Assembly: GCF_022180385.2 (NCBI RefSeq)
Contig: NZ_BQME02000002.1
Span: 2,134,501 to 2,198,500 of the forward strand
DNA: 64,000 nt
Reading direction: 5' to 3'
Source of the DNA: Paenibacillus sp. L3-i20
GTDB lineage: Bacteria; Bacillota; Bacilli; Paenibacillales; Paenibacillaceae
Numbering within the stretch: the stretch's first letter is position 1; the number at the start of each line of letters is the position of its first letter. Shown piece by piece: positions 15,752 to 24,225 of this stretch. The translations under genes and the position numbers were made by a program. The notes beneath the pieces were generated by a model, which ran no database searches, was not told the origin of the DNA, and saw nothing but the letters and a program-made list of their open reading frames with translations.

Positions 15752-17716
15752 TTAGGCTGCAGTTCCACGAATCATACTTTTCATATAACTTCTACTTGCA
15801 AGAAGGAAGTAGATCGTCTGCATACCAACATAAATACCAATTACAACAAAAGAGTATATCCAATTTGAAGTTTCCATTAAGTTGTCTAATGCCGCCATAG
15901 CAAACAATGCATGGCTTATGCCAACGATACATGGTAGATAAAAGATTATACCAATTTGAGTGACTACAATACGGCGAATTTCTTTGCTCGTCATCCCAAT
16001 TCTAGACAATCCCTTGAATTGTGCTTGATCCTCTTGGATTTCTGTGAACAACTTGAAATAAATCATGCTGCCTGCAGCAATAAAAAATAATAAGCTAATG
16101 AACATACCGATAAATAAAGTGAGAGATACCATTTCCTTCACCTCAGTAAATTGCACCGTACGGCTAAAATCGCTTTCTTCCTTCAACTCTTGTGGAATTA
16201 GCTTCGCAAGCTTATTAACTGTCGGCGCAGCCTTTTCCCAATTAGCCAGCTCATAACCATAGAATACAAGTTGTTCTTCCTCAGAAACCTTCGTAAGAAG
16301 GTTCATATACGATAAGTCTTCCATTACAAAAGTTACGGAATTCGATGTAATCCAATTGTTCATTACAATCGTATTTGATGAGTCTGTAACGGGAATTTCT
16401 ATCTCTTTTCCATTTATTTTCCCCTTAGCAATACCTCTCCCAAAAGTTGTTTGCTCAAAGTACGGATATAAAACCAACATCTTTCCACTTTCAACTATGA
16501 TCGATTGCTTTCCTTGATATTTAGCCATCTTATTGTAATCGGAAACAGAGATAATCATTGCATGTTGCTCATATTCTGATCCCTCGTTAGTTCCAATTCT
16601 AGATCCATTATCAAATTTCACAGAATATTGTTCATATCCAATTCCAATAACTTTTGCTTCATATTTAATGCTGAGACCATCATTCTGAACAATTTTACGT
16701 AATTCATCAGGGTTAATCACTTTTTGAGTATGCAAGCCACGTTCCACATAACTAATTGTATACGGAGCAGATTTCACTACTTCTTGTTTGCCTTGAATAT
16801 TCATAAGGTACACGGTACCCATGGCCGTCATTATAACTGCGCTTAGAATAGATACTACAAACAATATGCGAGCATTATCTTTAATTTTATAACCTAATTG
16901 TGCAAAAATGAGCATATTCGTTCTTTTGTAATAGATACTATGACGATTCTGTACAACTCGCAGCAACACAATGCTTAATTGTGTAAATAATAAGTACGTC
17001 CCAACAATAACTGTAATCAAAATCGGCATAGAAAAAATGACAAATGTACGAACTGTCATAAGTACTGCCAAACTATAACCTGTAATAAGACATAGTACAC
17101 CTAAAGTTACAAGCCATGGAGAATAAACAAGTTTTCCTTTTGGTTGCTTTGATGCACCTAGAAGCTCGATAATTTCTGTACGTCTCATTCGTAGTACTGT
17201 CCAAACTGATATGACCATAAATAATGTAAAAAAACCACCTGCGGTCATCCAAACCGCTTTCAGCGGTATAACAAAGGATATCGTTGTATCTAGACCAAGT
17301 AATGCTGCTAATGCCATAAAAAAGAGTTTGCTAAACAAGACACCTAAACCAATTCCTACAGAGATCGCCAATATCGAAATGACAATATTTTCATAAATAA
17401 CAAGCTTCCTAAGTTGAGCTTTTGTCATACCAAATAAGGAAAATAACCCAAACTCCTGTTTCCTCGTCTTAAGAAATGCAGAGTTAGAATACAAAATAAA
17501 TAAGAACGAAAATATGATAATAATGTACAAGCAATAAAGCATCCCCGTACGGACTTTTTCAGCGGCCATAATATTTCCATTCAATACATCAGGATGCATA
17601 ATAAATGCCGCATAAATGTAGAAAATGAGAACTGAGAATACACTGCTCAGGAAAAAAGCGCTATAGGAACGCCAGTTGCCCCTAATATTACTAAGTGCGA
17701 GCGAACGGAACGTCAT
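15752..17716 (-). CDS. bceB: BceB-type ABC permease for antimicrobial-peptide sensing and resistance
   Basis: About 654 residues, ten predicted spans, two FtsX-like halves and the large extracellular domain (about residues 310-525) between the seventh and eighth spans that defines BceB. These permeases, with BceA, free lipid II-cycle intermediates from peptides such as bacitracin and signal flux to the cognate kinase. ATG 17716 (MTFRSLALSNIRGNW) is chosen because GGGAGGG precedes it by 8 bp. It overlaps the end of the ATPase gene by 26 bp. Followed by a terminator. The exact peptide recognised cannot be told. Confidence 0.9.
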   Translation of the reverse strand: MTFRSLALSNIRGNWRSYSAFFLSSVFSVLIFYIYAAFIMHPDVLNGNIMAAEKVRTGMLYCLYIIIIFSFLFILYSNSAFLKTRKQEFGLFSLFGMTKAQLRKLVIYENIVISILAISVGIGLGVLFSKLFFMALAALLGLDTTISFVIPLKAVWMTAGGFFTLFMVISVWTVLRMRRTEIIELLGASKQPKGKLVYSPWLVTLGVLCLITGYSLAVLMTVRTFVIFSMPILITVIVGTYLLFTQLSIVLLRVVQNRHSIYYKRTNMLIFAQLGYKIKDNARILFVVSILSAVIMTAMGTVYLMNIQGKQEVVKSAPYTISYVERGLHTQKVINPDELRKIVQNDGLSIKYEAKVIGIGYEQYSVKFDNGSRIGTNEGSEYEQHAMIISVSDYNKMAKYQGKQSIIVESGKMLVLYPYFEQTTFGRGIAKGKINGKEIEIPVTDSSNTIVMNNWITSNSVTFVMEDLSYMNLLTKVSEEEQLVFYGYELANWEKAAPTVNKLAKLIPQELKEESDFSRTVQFTEVKEMVSLTLFIGMFISLLFFIAAGSMIYFKLFTEIQEDQAQFKGLSRIGMTSKEIRRIVVTQIGIIFYLPCIVGISHALFAMAALDNLMETSNWIYSFVVIGIYVGMQTIYFLLASRSYMKSMIRGTAA

Positions 17717-18467
17717 CGAAATTCCCTCCCAACACACTTAGTGCATCCAGTATTTGCTGGAAGAAGGCCTGACGATTAGAACCACGACGAATTTCTGAGA
17801 AGAACTTGCCGTCTTTTATAAAGACAATTCGCTGGCAGTAGCTGGCGGAGAATGGATCATGAGTAACCATAAGTACAGTAGCTTTAAGGCGTTCATTCAT
17901 TTCTTTAAGAGAGTCCATTACATCTTTGGCCGATTTAGAATCCAAATTACCAGTCAGTTCATCCGCAAGTACAAGCGAAGGTTGATGAATAATCGCACGT
18001 GCTATTGCTGCGCGCTGTTTCTGGCCTCCGGACACCTCATAAGTGCGTTTTTCCAAAATCGCTGCAATTTGTAGCATTTCAACGATGGGCTTCAGTCTTT
18101 GTTCGATCAATTTCGGAGACATACCTTCCATTACGAGTGGGAGAATAATATTTTCCTTAATCGATAACGTATCAAGTAAATTAAAATCTTGAAATACGAA
18201 ACCTAATTCACTGCGACGAAACAATGCCAGCTTATTATCAGTCAGCTTCGTTGGATTGATTCCATTAATTTCAATTACGCCTGAAGTCGGGCGGTCAATC
18301 GTTGCCAGCAAATTAAGCAGTGTTGTTTTCCCGCTCCCTGATGGTCCCATAACACCAACAAATTCCCCTGCTTCTACCTGCAAATCAATATTTTCCAATG
18401 CCGTATAAACGACATTACCTTTACTGCTATATACTTTCCCAATCCCTTGTGCACTAAGTACGCTCAT
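17691..18467 (-). CDS. bceA: BceA-type ABC transporter ATP-binding protein
   Basis: 258 residues with Walker A GPSGSGKTT (about 40), Q-loop FQDFNLLD, signature VSGGQKQRAAIARAI (about 146), Walker B LVLADELTGNLD and switch His in MVTHDP. The family is MacB/BceA. It powers the permease whose gene overlaps its 3' end. A 136-bp gap separates it from the kinase gene, where a peptide-inducible promoter bound by BceR is expected, though I could not define it. Confidence 0.93.
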   Translation of the reverse strand: MSVLSAQGIGKVYSSKGNVVYTALENIDLQVEAGEFVGVMGPSGSGKTTLLNLLATIDRPTSGVIEINGINPTKLTDNKLALFRRSELGFVFQDFNLLDTLSIKENIILPLVMEGMSPKLIEQRLKPIVEMLQIAAILEKRTYEVSGGQKQRAAIARAIIHQPSLVLADELTGNLDSKSAKDVMDSLKEMNERLKATVLMVTHDPFSASYCQRIVFIKDGKFFSEIRRGSNRQAFFQQILDALSVLGGNFDDVPFART

Positions 18468-18603
18468 CTTTTGTAATCCCCCTCGGAATCTTAATAATGT
18501 TTGGCTCTATGTACCGAGTATAAACTTGCGGGGGAATAACAACCCATCGATTTCCCTTTCATTCTAATCTTGCTAACCTTACATTATTGTCACCCGATTG
18601 CTT

Positions 18604-19689
18604 TTATCCCATTACATGAATACCACTGGGTTGAAATTGAATAGTAACTGTCGTTCCTTCACCAAGCTGGGATTGTACAGTAACAGTATGTCCAAGACGA
18701 GAACAAACTCGTTTCGTCAAATATAGCCCCATCCCCGTTGACTCACCAGTTGTTCGCCCATTTTCCCCTGTAAAAAAAGGATCGAAAATGCGAGGAAGAT
18801 CGTGTGGAGCTATTCCAATACCTTCATCAACGACTTCAAGTGTGCCCATTCCTTCACCTTGTGTTGTTAAACGGAATAACAAATGCTTGCTGCCCTGTTT
18901 GCCTTTACTATATTTAATCGCATTACCAATAAGTTGATTAATGACAAACAATATCCACTTTTCATCCGTCTCCATCCATGCTTCACCCTCTATCCGAGGA
19001 AAGATGGAATGTTTTATACATAAACGCTTATGCTCATTAATTGCGCTCCGTATCTTCTCGTGTAACGCTACTCTTCGCACATGGAGATCCAGCTCGAACT
19101 TATCCAATCGTGCCGTGTACAACATCATATCAAGACCACGCGTCATTCGCTCTGTCTCTTCTTGGATACTACTAATTAAAGCCCTCTGCTCCCCCTCCGA
19201 GCTTGGTAAATCATGAATGGCTTCCTGCATGTGTAAATCAACAACGGATACAGGCGTCTTCATATGATGCACCCATTGTAAAACAAAGTGGTTATGGAGT
19301 TCTTGCTGACGGCGATATTTGTTCAGCTCATTCAAGTAAGCTCGATGCTGCTCTTGAAGTAAGCTAGACACCAGCTTCTGTTCAGCAGTTACGACAGATT
19401 GAACGATTGTTGCTCCATTCAAATCATCGGAACGCTCAATCGCCTCATTCACTTGCTTGAAATAATAGCGCTGCCTCATATAGTCAACTAAAAGCCATAC
19501 CCCGATAACAAAAAATGAAAGGGCTACAAAATATGATATTGTCCCCAGATCGATAAATCCTGGATACCGCGCATTTTCCAAAAAAAATAAAGCACAAGCA
19601 AGTGCTATAACGATGAATAAGCACAATACATATAACAAACGGTCTGTTAGGAATTTAATTTTGGACATACGATTTTCACTTCTACTCAT
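18604..19689 (-). CDS. bceS: BceS-type intramembrane-sensing histidine kinase
   Basis: 361 residues. Two spans near residues 15-65 enclose only a few extracellular residues, the mark of intramembrane-sensing kinases that rely on a BceAB transporter to detect peptide. The dimerisation and phospho-acceptor region has WVHHMKTPVSVVDLH (about 140). The ATPase has the N box VINQLIGNAIKYSKG, G1 VDEGIGIAPHDLP and G2 GMGLYLTKRV. It overlaps the regulator gene by 4 bp (ATGA), so they are coupled. Confidence 0.93.
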   Translation of the reverse strand: MSRSENRMSKIKFLTDRLLYVLCLFIVIALACALFFLENARYPGFIDLGTISYFVALSFFVIGVWLLVDYMRQRYYFKQVNEAIERSDDLNGATIVQSVVTAEQKLVSSLLQEQHRAYLNELNKYRRQQELHNHFVLQWVHHMKTPVSVVDLHMQEAIHDLPSSEGEQRALISSIQEETERMTRGLDMMLYTARLDKFELDLHVRRVALHEKIRSAINEHKRLCIKHSIFPRIEGEAWMETDEKWILFVINQLIGNAIKYSKGKQGSKHLLFRLTTQGEGMGTLEVVDEGIGIAPHDLPRIFDPFFTGENGRTTGESTGMGLYLTKRVCSRLGHTVTVQSQLGEGTTVTIQFQPSGIHVMG

Positions 19690-20447
19690 TTCTCCTCACC
19701 TTCACCAAGCGGTACAGTAGAGAGCTTATAACCTTGTCCACGAATCGTCTCAATTATTTTCGGCAGCCCTATTTCCTCGAGCTTCTTACGTAGTCTGGTC
19801 ACATTAACAGTTAGCGTATTATCATCAACAAACTGAACATCATCCCATAGCGCTTCCAGCAACTGCTCACGAGACACAATTTGCCCCGGCTTTCTCATAA
19901 TACACTCAGCAAGCAGTCCTTCGTTTTTCGTGAGCTCTACACGCCGTTTCTCCCATTCCAGTTCGTTCCGACTCATAAATAGTGTAAGACCATGAACAGA
20001 TAGCACGGATGAATCCTGTCGATTCTCATAGCCATCACTATTTGATTGCTCAGTTGTAACATTACCTATCATAGGAGCGTATTCCCCATACGCTCTTCGC
20101 AAGCTGCTACGCACCTTCGCCATTAATAGCTCCAGCTGAATAGGTTTCGTTATATAATCGTCCCCTCCATTTTCAATTGCCATGACCTGATCCATCTCAC
20201 CAGAACGCGCCGAAATAAAGATGATAGGCAGACTTGAACGAGTTCTAATCTGTCTACACCAATAATAACCATCGAAATACGGAAGGTTAATATCAAGAAG
20301 CACCAACTGCGGATCAAATGCGAGAAGTTCAGGCATCAACTCTTGAAATTGGGTCGCTGTCTCAGATATGTAACCATATTGTTCCATTTTACTTTTCAAA
20401 ATCGATGCAATCTTCATGTCATCTTCAATTATAAATACGCGATACAT
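19686..20447 (-). CDS. bceR: BceR-type OmpR-family response regulator
   Basis: 253 residues. The receiver domain contains acidic ED near residue 8, phospho-acceptor Asp in LVLLDINLPYFDG (about 53), and conserved Lys in DYITKPIQ. A winged-helix DNA-binding domain occupies about residues 150-245 (LTKNEGLLAECI, ALWDDVQFVDDNTLTVNVTRLRKKL). A somewhat long linker joins the domains. First gene of the bceRSAB-like run. It should activate the transporter promoter upstream of bceA. Confidence 0.92.
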   Translation of the reverse strand: MYRVFIIEDDMKIASILKSKMEQYGYISETATQFQELMPELLAFDPQLVLLDINLPYFDGYYWCRQIRTRSSLPIIFISARSGEMDQVMAIENGGDDYITKPIQLELLMAKVRSSLRRAYGEYAPMIGNVTTEQSNSDGYENRQDSSVLSVHGLTLFMSRNELEWEKRRVELTKNEGLLAECIMRKPGQIVSREQLLEALWDDVQFVDDNTLTVNVTRLRKKLEEIGLPKIIETIRGQGYKLSTVPLGEGEEK

Positions 20448-20639
20448 GATGTCTAACTCCTCCTAAAGGTCTCACTATGATGGGGTTATTACTCAGATTA
20501 ATAAATCCATAAGTCTTATCTTTATAGCTTGTACAAAATCTCCTTCATCTAATTTAGTATTATAAGCAAATGTTGTAAGAGGAGTCGAATGAATCGTTAA
20601 ATGATTCAGGACAATCCTACATCTTTTGCGAATATAAAT

Positions 20640-20668
20640 GCAGCCTTCGCATGTAGCGCGAAGGCTGC
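20640..20668. terminator. Hairpin downstream of the first DoxX gene
   Basis: GCAGCCTTCGC pairs with GCGAAGGCTGC around a short loop. The T tract is weak on both strands, so termination efficiency is uncertain. It lies where the terminator of the gene ending at 20696 would be. The rest of 20448-20639 shows no gene. Confidence 0.6.
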
Positions 20669-20695
20669 TCATTCATGTTATACTAGCAAAACAAA

Positions 20696-21238
20696 CTACA
20701 CATTACCGTTATTCACGCTTATCCCCTTTGACTTGCTCTGTTTGCCAAATCGTTGAGCAACTGTACTCTTTAACCATGGCAGCAAATATCGATCAGCACC
20801 GAAGCGACCGGCATTGTTTCCAGCAAGGAGAATAAGGAAACCTAGCAATAATAAATATGGATTGAGACTTAGAGATCCAGAGAACATAAACGTAAAGTTC
20901 ATCAATATGCCAAAAAAGGCCGCAGTCAATGTTAGAGCCCCAACGATTAATCCTATTCCAACAAGAAATTCTCCCCAAGGGATTAATATATTTATGACTT
21001 TTATATTTGCGAGAGCTATATGCTCCAGAAATGCAACATATGTTGGATATAACATATCACCTGTCGCTCTGTCTGCAATGGGATTAGATAAAGCATTTTT
21101 AATAAAGCCCGATGCGTCAAACGCCGTATCTCCAGTCAACTTACCCCAGCCAGAAGTTAACCATTGGTATCCCAATAAAACTCTTACTATCGTAATTATC
21201 CAGGCGGTCCAAACTGATTCACTCCAAAGCTTTAACAT
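20696..21238 (-). CDS. DoxX-family membrane protein, copy 1
   Basis: 180 residues with four predicted spans and the DoxX pattern (VRVLLGYQWLTSGWGKL near the N terminus, IPWGEFLVGIGLIVGALTLTAAFFG in the middle, GNNAGRFGADRYLLPWL near the end). It is clearly paralogous to the protein at 23.4-24.0 kb along its whole length. DoxX relatives take part in quinone-linked redox reactions in some organisms. The activity here is unknown. A GGGAGTG ribosome site precedes the ATG. An IS3 element lies upstream. Confidence 0.88.
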   Translation of the reverse strand: MLKLWSESVWTAWIITIVRVLLGYQWLTSGWGKLTGDTAFDASGFIKNALSNPIADRATGDMLYPTYVAFLEHIALANIKVINILIPWGEFLVGIGLIVGALTLTAAFFGILMNFTFMFSGSLSLNPYLLLLGFLILLAGNNAGRFGADRYLLPWLKSTVAQRFGKQSKSKGISVNNGNV

Positions 21239-21564
21239 CCGTCACCACTCCCTTTTATTTACCTCATTTGAACAATTAGGACGAGCCAGTTAAGCGCTTT
21301 CATAATTTTAAATGAATCCACTTCTTCCTTATCTCCCCCCTTTCCCCAGGTTAACTGTATGGCTACACAATTAGCATCATTCCTTTCTTCGTTAGATGGA
21401 GCCCCTCTAGTCGTGAATGTCGGTTACTGACTCAACAATAGAATAGATAATTTTCACTCATTTGTATATAAATGTTTTGAAAATCGACAAAAATTATTTT
21501 TATTCTGGTTGACAATATGACAATCAGAGTTCTTATATTCATACAAAAAAACAGCCATCGTAAT
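21239..21564. other. Intergenic region between DoxX copy 1 and the insertion sequence
   Basis: It holds the leader of DoxX copy 1 and, at 21545-21564, one half of a terminator split by the IS. A plus-strand promoter-like pair, TTGACA 21509-21514 and TTATAT 21533-21538 (18-bp spacer), points toward the IS and has no obvious target gene. I see no small gene. Confidence 0.45.
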
Positions 21565-21611
21565 TGAACTGTGACCCTAATTGTAGACAGTTTATATAAA
21601 CACCCTCAGTC

Positions 21612-22454
21612 TTAACTAGCAAGGAGATGACCTCTGAATTCGTCAGGGGTCATCTTTTTTAACGACCATTGATACCGCTCGGAGTTGTAGTAGGCAATGT
21701 AATCAGTTACACGTGCCCTTACCTCATTGATAGTCTGACAATCTTTAAAATCAACCTCATCTTTCATATGCCCAAAGAATGATTCCATCGAAGCATTATC
21801 CCAGCAGTTACCTTTACGGGACATGGATTGCTTAAATCCAGCTTTCTTGATTTGAAGCTGTATCTTAGGATGCGTGTAGTGCATGCCTTGATCAGAGTGA
21901 AAGATTGCTTCGGGATGAACATTTCCATCTAGCCGTTCCAACAAGCGATGAATCGTTTGTTCGACAAGTGGTAGCTCTAATGTAGTAGCGACGTAATCGG
22001 CAAGAATTTGTCTGGTTGCACCATCCTTTACACACGAAAAATATGCCCATTGGCCGCTTCCATACCGCAGATATGTGATATCGGTGAGGAATACTTTCTC
22101 TGGCTCTCCTTGGTCAAACTGACGCTTCAAAAGATTTGAGCATGTCAAATGCTCCTGCGTTGCCTTGGCCATTCTCCGATACGGATTCGCTTGTCTGATC
22201 TCCGCAACGAGATTGAACTTGCGCATAAGACGACGAATTTTCTTGTGGTTCATGATGACACCGCTGATTTGCTCCAGACGCATCTTGATTACGAGGGCTC
22301 CAGCCCTACCCCGCAATGCTTCAAAGTGTTGCTTGATGAGTTGTATGTCCTGTTCATCATCAGCTGCTCGGAGCTGTCGATATGGTTCTGCTTTAACCCA
22401 CCTGTAATACCCACTTGTGCTTACCATAGCAAGTTCACACAGAAAACGCGTCAT
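21612..22454 (-). CDS. IS3-family transposase OrfB (DDE integrase core)
   Basis: 280 residues from the first ATG. HTH_21-like segment near the N terminus (VSTSGYYRWVKAE), then an rve integrase core with the catalytic triad visible: Asp in FLTDITYLRYG (about 144), Asp in IFHSDQGMHYTH (about 192) and Glu in NASMESFFGHMKDE (about 228), then the C-terminal NSERYQWSLKKMTPDEFR motif. The frame is open upstream of the ATG back to the end of orfA in the -1 frame, so the active product is probably an OrfAB fusion made by frameshifting. Confidence 0.93.
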   Translation of the reverse strand: MTRFLCELAMVSTSGYYRWVKAEPYRQLRAADDEQDIQLIKQHFEALRGRAGALVIKMRLEQISGVIMNHKKIRRLMRKFNLVAEIRQANPYRRMAKATQEHLTCSNLLKRQFDQGEPEKVFLTDITYLRYGSGQWAYFSCVKDGATRQILADYVATTLELPLVEQTIHRLLERLDGNVHPEAIFHSDQGMHYTHPKIQLQIKKAGFKQSMSRKGNCWDNASMESFFGHMKDEVDFKDCQTINEVRARVTDYIAYYNSERYQWSLKKMTPDEFRGHLLAS

Positions 22455-22513
22455 ACGCTGTAGCCCATGCGTTCGGATGGAATGGTTAATAATCTCATAG
22501 CGCTCGGAAGGTG

Positions 22514-22945
22514 TTAACGTTTCTTTTTCTGCCGTTCGAGCGCCTCTAGCTTTTTTAGAAAGTCTACCTCAGCTTCTAATAATTTAATTTTGGCTCTCGC
22601 TCTGTGTAATTCTTCTTCTGCAGACAAGTCAGTGGTGGGCCTTGGTCCACCACTACCTTTACCTCTCCGATCTTCTTGAATCCCTAATTCCCCAAACTTC
22701 GCGTATATGTCGCGCCAGCGTTTTAAACTATTCTTGGGTTTTTTGTGACCGATGAGACTCAGGTCAAAGCCAGCCTTAAGGAATATCTCGACAGGTGTTT
22801 CCCCTTCTTGGTAGGCCCTTAACGCAGAGAGTTTAAACTCAGGCGTGTATGCAATGTTTGTCTCCGATACATGCTGTACATTCGGATTCGCTTCTAATCT
22901 TCTCCTATTCTCTTCAGTGAATAACTTACGATTCAAATTCCTCAT
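22514..22945 (-). CDS. IS3-family transposase OrfA (helix-turn-helix)
   Basis: About 143 residues from ATG 22945 (MRNLNRKLF), chosen because GAGGGGCGG lies upstream and because the longer open frame to 23044 would begin at the element's terminal repeat. It has the HTH region (FKLSALRAYQEGETPVEIFLKAGFDLSLIG...) and ends in a charged coiled-coil-like helix (EEELHRARAKIKLLEAEVDFLKKLEALERQKKKR). The 3' end holds CAGAAAAAGAAACG, a run of A residues suited to -1 frameshifting into orfB. Confidence 0.88.
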   Translation of the reverse strand: MRNLNRKLFTEENRRRLEANPNVQHVSETNIAYTPEFKLSALRAYQEGETPVEIFLKAGFDLSLIGHKKPKNSLKRWRDIYAKFGELGIQEDRRGKGSGGPRPTTDLSAEEELHRARAKIKLLEAEVDFLKKLEALERQKKKR

Positions 22946-23106
22946 ATTTTCATTCCGCCCCTCACCATTACTCTGATTAAAACATAAAAGACCCACAAGA
23001 AGGGCACTTTTTTTAAAGTGTCTTTCTTGTGGGTCACAGTTCAAATTTTTACAATGGCTGTTTCCTATTTATATATTAGAAATTTTGATCTTGTTCGCAA
23101 ACAAAA

Positions 23107-23409
23107 TCACCATTTAGTGCGGATCAGATTTTCGACAATGGATTTAAGTTCTCCATCATGCTGCTCCTTCTCCCCATCTTCACCTTTTATTTCGATTCGA
23201 GTAACATCAAGCTTATAGTCTTCTCCACCTGCTGGAGCGAAGATAAGTTCTTGCTCATTCTCTAATCTAACGTTATAGCCGATTTGTTTGAATGCTTCAA
23301 TAAAATCTGTAATCGTTGGAGCCTTGTCCTCTTTCAGCATAATTAATGCCCGCAGCTCCTTAGTACTATTGCCTCTAATTACTTTAAAGTGGAAGATACA
23401 TTCTCTCAT
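23107..23409 (-). CDS. Hypothetical protein coupled to DoxX copy 2
   Basis: 100 residues, soluble, mixed alpha/beta, acidic, ending in a helix (GELKSIVENLIRTKW). I do not recognise a family. Its ATG overlaps the stop of the DoxX gene in ATGA, so the two are translationally coupled and probably act together. Its own terminator has been split by the IS3 element 60 bp downstream, so transcripts may now run into the transposase genes, which lie on the same strand. Confidence 0.72.
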   Translation of the reverse strand: MRECIFHFKVIRGNSTKELRALIMLKEDKAPTITDFIEAFKQIGYNVRLENEQELIFAPAGGEDYKLDVTRIEIKGEDGEKEQHDGELKSIVENLIRTKW

Positions 23410-23969
23410 AGATTGTCTGTTGCTCCTCTAGCTTTAGAATCACTGCTTCCAACCCCATTGTTTTTCTTCTTTATAAGCTTTACTCCAACATTTCTTTTTA
23501 ACCATGGAAGTACATAACGGTCAGCTCCATAGCGGCCTGCGTTATCACCAGCAGTCATAACGAGAATACCTAAAAACAACAACCAAGGATTGCTACTAAC
23601 TGTTCCGGCAAACAAAAACATGAAGTTCATCATAATGCCGAAAAACGCTGCCGTTACTGTAAGGGCTCCAAGTATTAAACCAAGCCCAACTAAAAATTCT
23701 CCCCATGGGATAATTATATTAATAAGTTTCACATTTGGCAAAACGAGATGTTCGATAAATGCATTATAGGTTGGATATATCGCTTCCCCTGTTGCTTTAT
23801 CCATAACTGGCTTTGTAATCGCATGAGTTAAATAGCCGCCTGCATCAAACGATTCGGAACCAGTAATTTTATTCCATCCAGCCGACATCCACTGAAATCC
23901 TAATACAATCCGTACAATTGTAATTAATCCCGCTATGTAGCGATTGTTTCTCCATGTGTTCATTAACAT
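23406..23969 (-). CDS. DoxX-family membrane protein, copy 2
   Basis: 187 residues, four predicted spans, and the same conserved blocks as copy 1 (VRIVLGFQWMSAGWNKI, IPWGEFLVGLGLILGALTVTAAFFGIMMNF, GDNAGRYGADRYVLPWLKRN). The basic tail is longer. The ATG at 23969 follows AAGGAGTG. A CRP/FNR-type site and a TATATA -10 element stand upstream at the spacing typical of an activated promoter, which suggests expression under oxygen limitation or a related signal. First gene of a two-gene unit. Confidence 0.9.
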   Translation of the reverse strand: MLMNTWRNNRYIAGLITIVRIVLGFQWMSAGWNKITGSESFDAGGYLTHAITKPVMDKATGEAIYPTYNAFIEHLVLPNVKLINIIIPWGEFLVGLGLILGALTVTAAFFGIMMNFMFLFAGTVSSNPWLLFLGILVMTAGDNAGRYGADRYVLPWLKRNVGVKLIKKKNNGVGSSDSKARGATDNL

Positions 23970-24000
23970 CTGTCATCACTCCTTCTGTTTATGTCCCAAG

Positions 24001-24041
24001 TATATACGGGAACATAAATGATGGATGTGATATAAATCACA
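24001..24041 (-). promoter_or_regulatory. CRP/FNR-type site and -10 element of DoxX copy 2
   Basis: TGTGATATAAATCACA (24026-24041) matches TGTGA-N6-TCACA perfectly. On the minus strand TATATA at 24001-24006 can be a -10 box. A start site about 7 bp further on would put the operator centre near -40, the classic position of an activator. In Bacillus the likely binder is Fnr. The protein itself is not in this window. Confidence 0.68.
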
Positions 24042-24176
24042 CTTACAATTTATCAACAAAATAAATAGAGTAGACAGCTCGCTTAGGCTCGGTACTAGTA
24101 AATATCGTGCTCCAAAATTACTGTAACAATACTATTGATGTCCTGAATACACCATTTGAAGATCGTATCATCAATG

Positions 24177-24212
24177 AAAAAAAACTCCTTACACATCGTC
24201 CATGTAAGGAGT
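24177..24212 (-). terminator. Terminator of the Fe-S carrier gene
   Basis: ACTCCTTACA pairs with TGTAAGGAGT around a 9-nt loop. On the minus strand a T tract of seven or more follows. Confidence 0.9.
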
Positions 24213-24225
24213 ATTCCATTCTATA

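Larger units (their letters stand above)
21565..23043 (-). mobile_element. IS3-family insertion sequence (IS150-like), apparently intact
   Basis: A 1,479-bp element. Its ends are imperfect inverted repeats of about 36 bp beginning TGAACTGTGACCC (21565 on) and, on the other strand, from 23043 inward. It is flanked by the 3-bp direct repeat AAT (21562-21564 and 23044-23046), as expected for IS3-family target duplication. It carries overlapping-type orfA and orfB on the minus strand with the catalytic residues intact. The insertion point is the loop of a transcription terminator. Confidence 0.93.
21549..23063 (-). terminator. Former terminator of the second DoxX operon, split by the IS
   Basis: AAACAGCCAT at 21549-21558 and ATGGCTGTTT at 23054-23063 are perfect complements on either side of the insertion sequence. 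If the IS and one AAT duplicate are removed, they form a 10-bp stem (extendable by four more pairs after a mismatch) followed on the minus strand by TTTTTTT, an ordinary intrinsic terminator for the operon ending at 23107. Today the arms are about 1.5 kb apart, so the hairpin should no longer work. Confidence 0.8.

Noticed and set aside
21509..21538. Plus-strand promoter TTGACA-18-TTATAT
   Set aside because: It reads toward the back of the IS and the old terminator, with no plus-strand gene downstream, so it is probably chance in AT-rich DNA.
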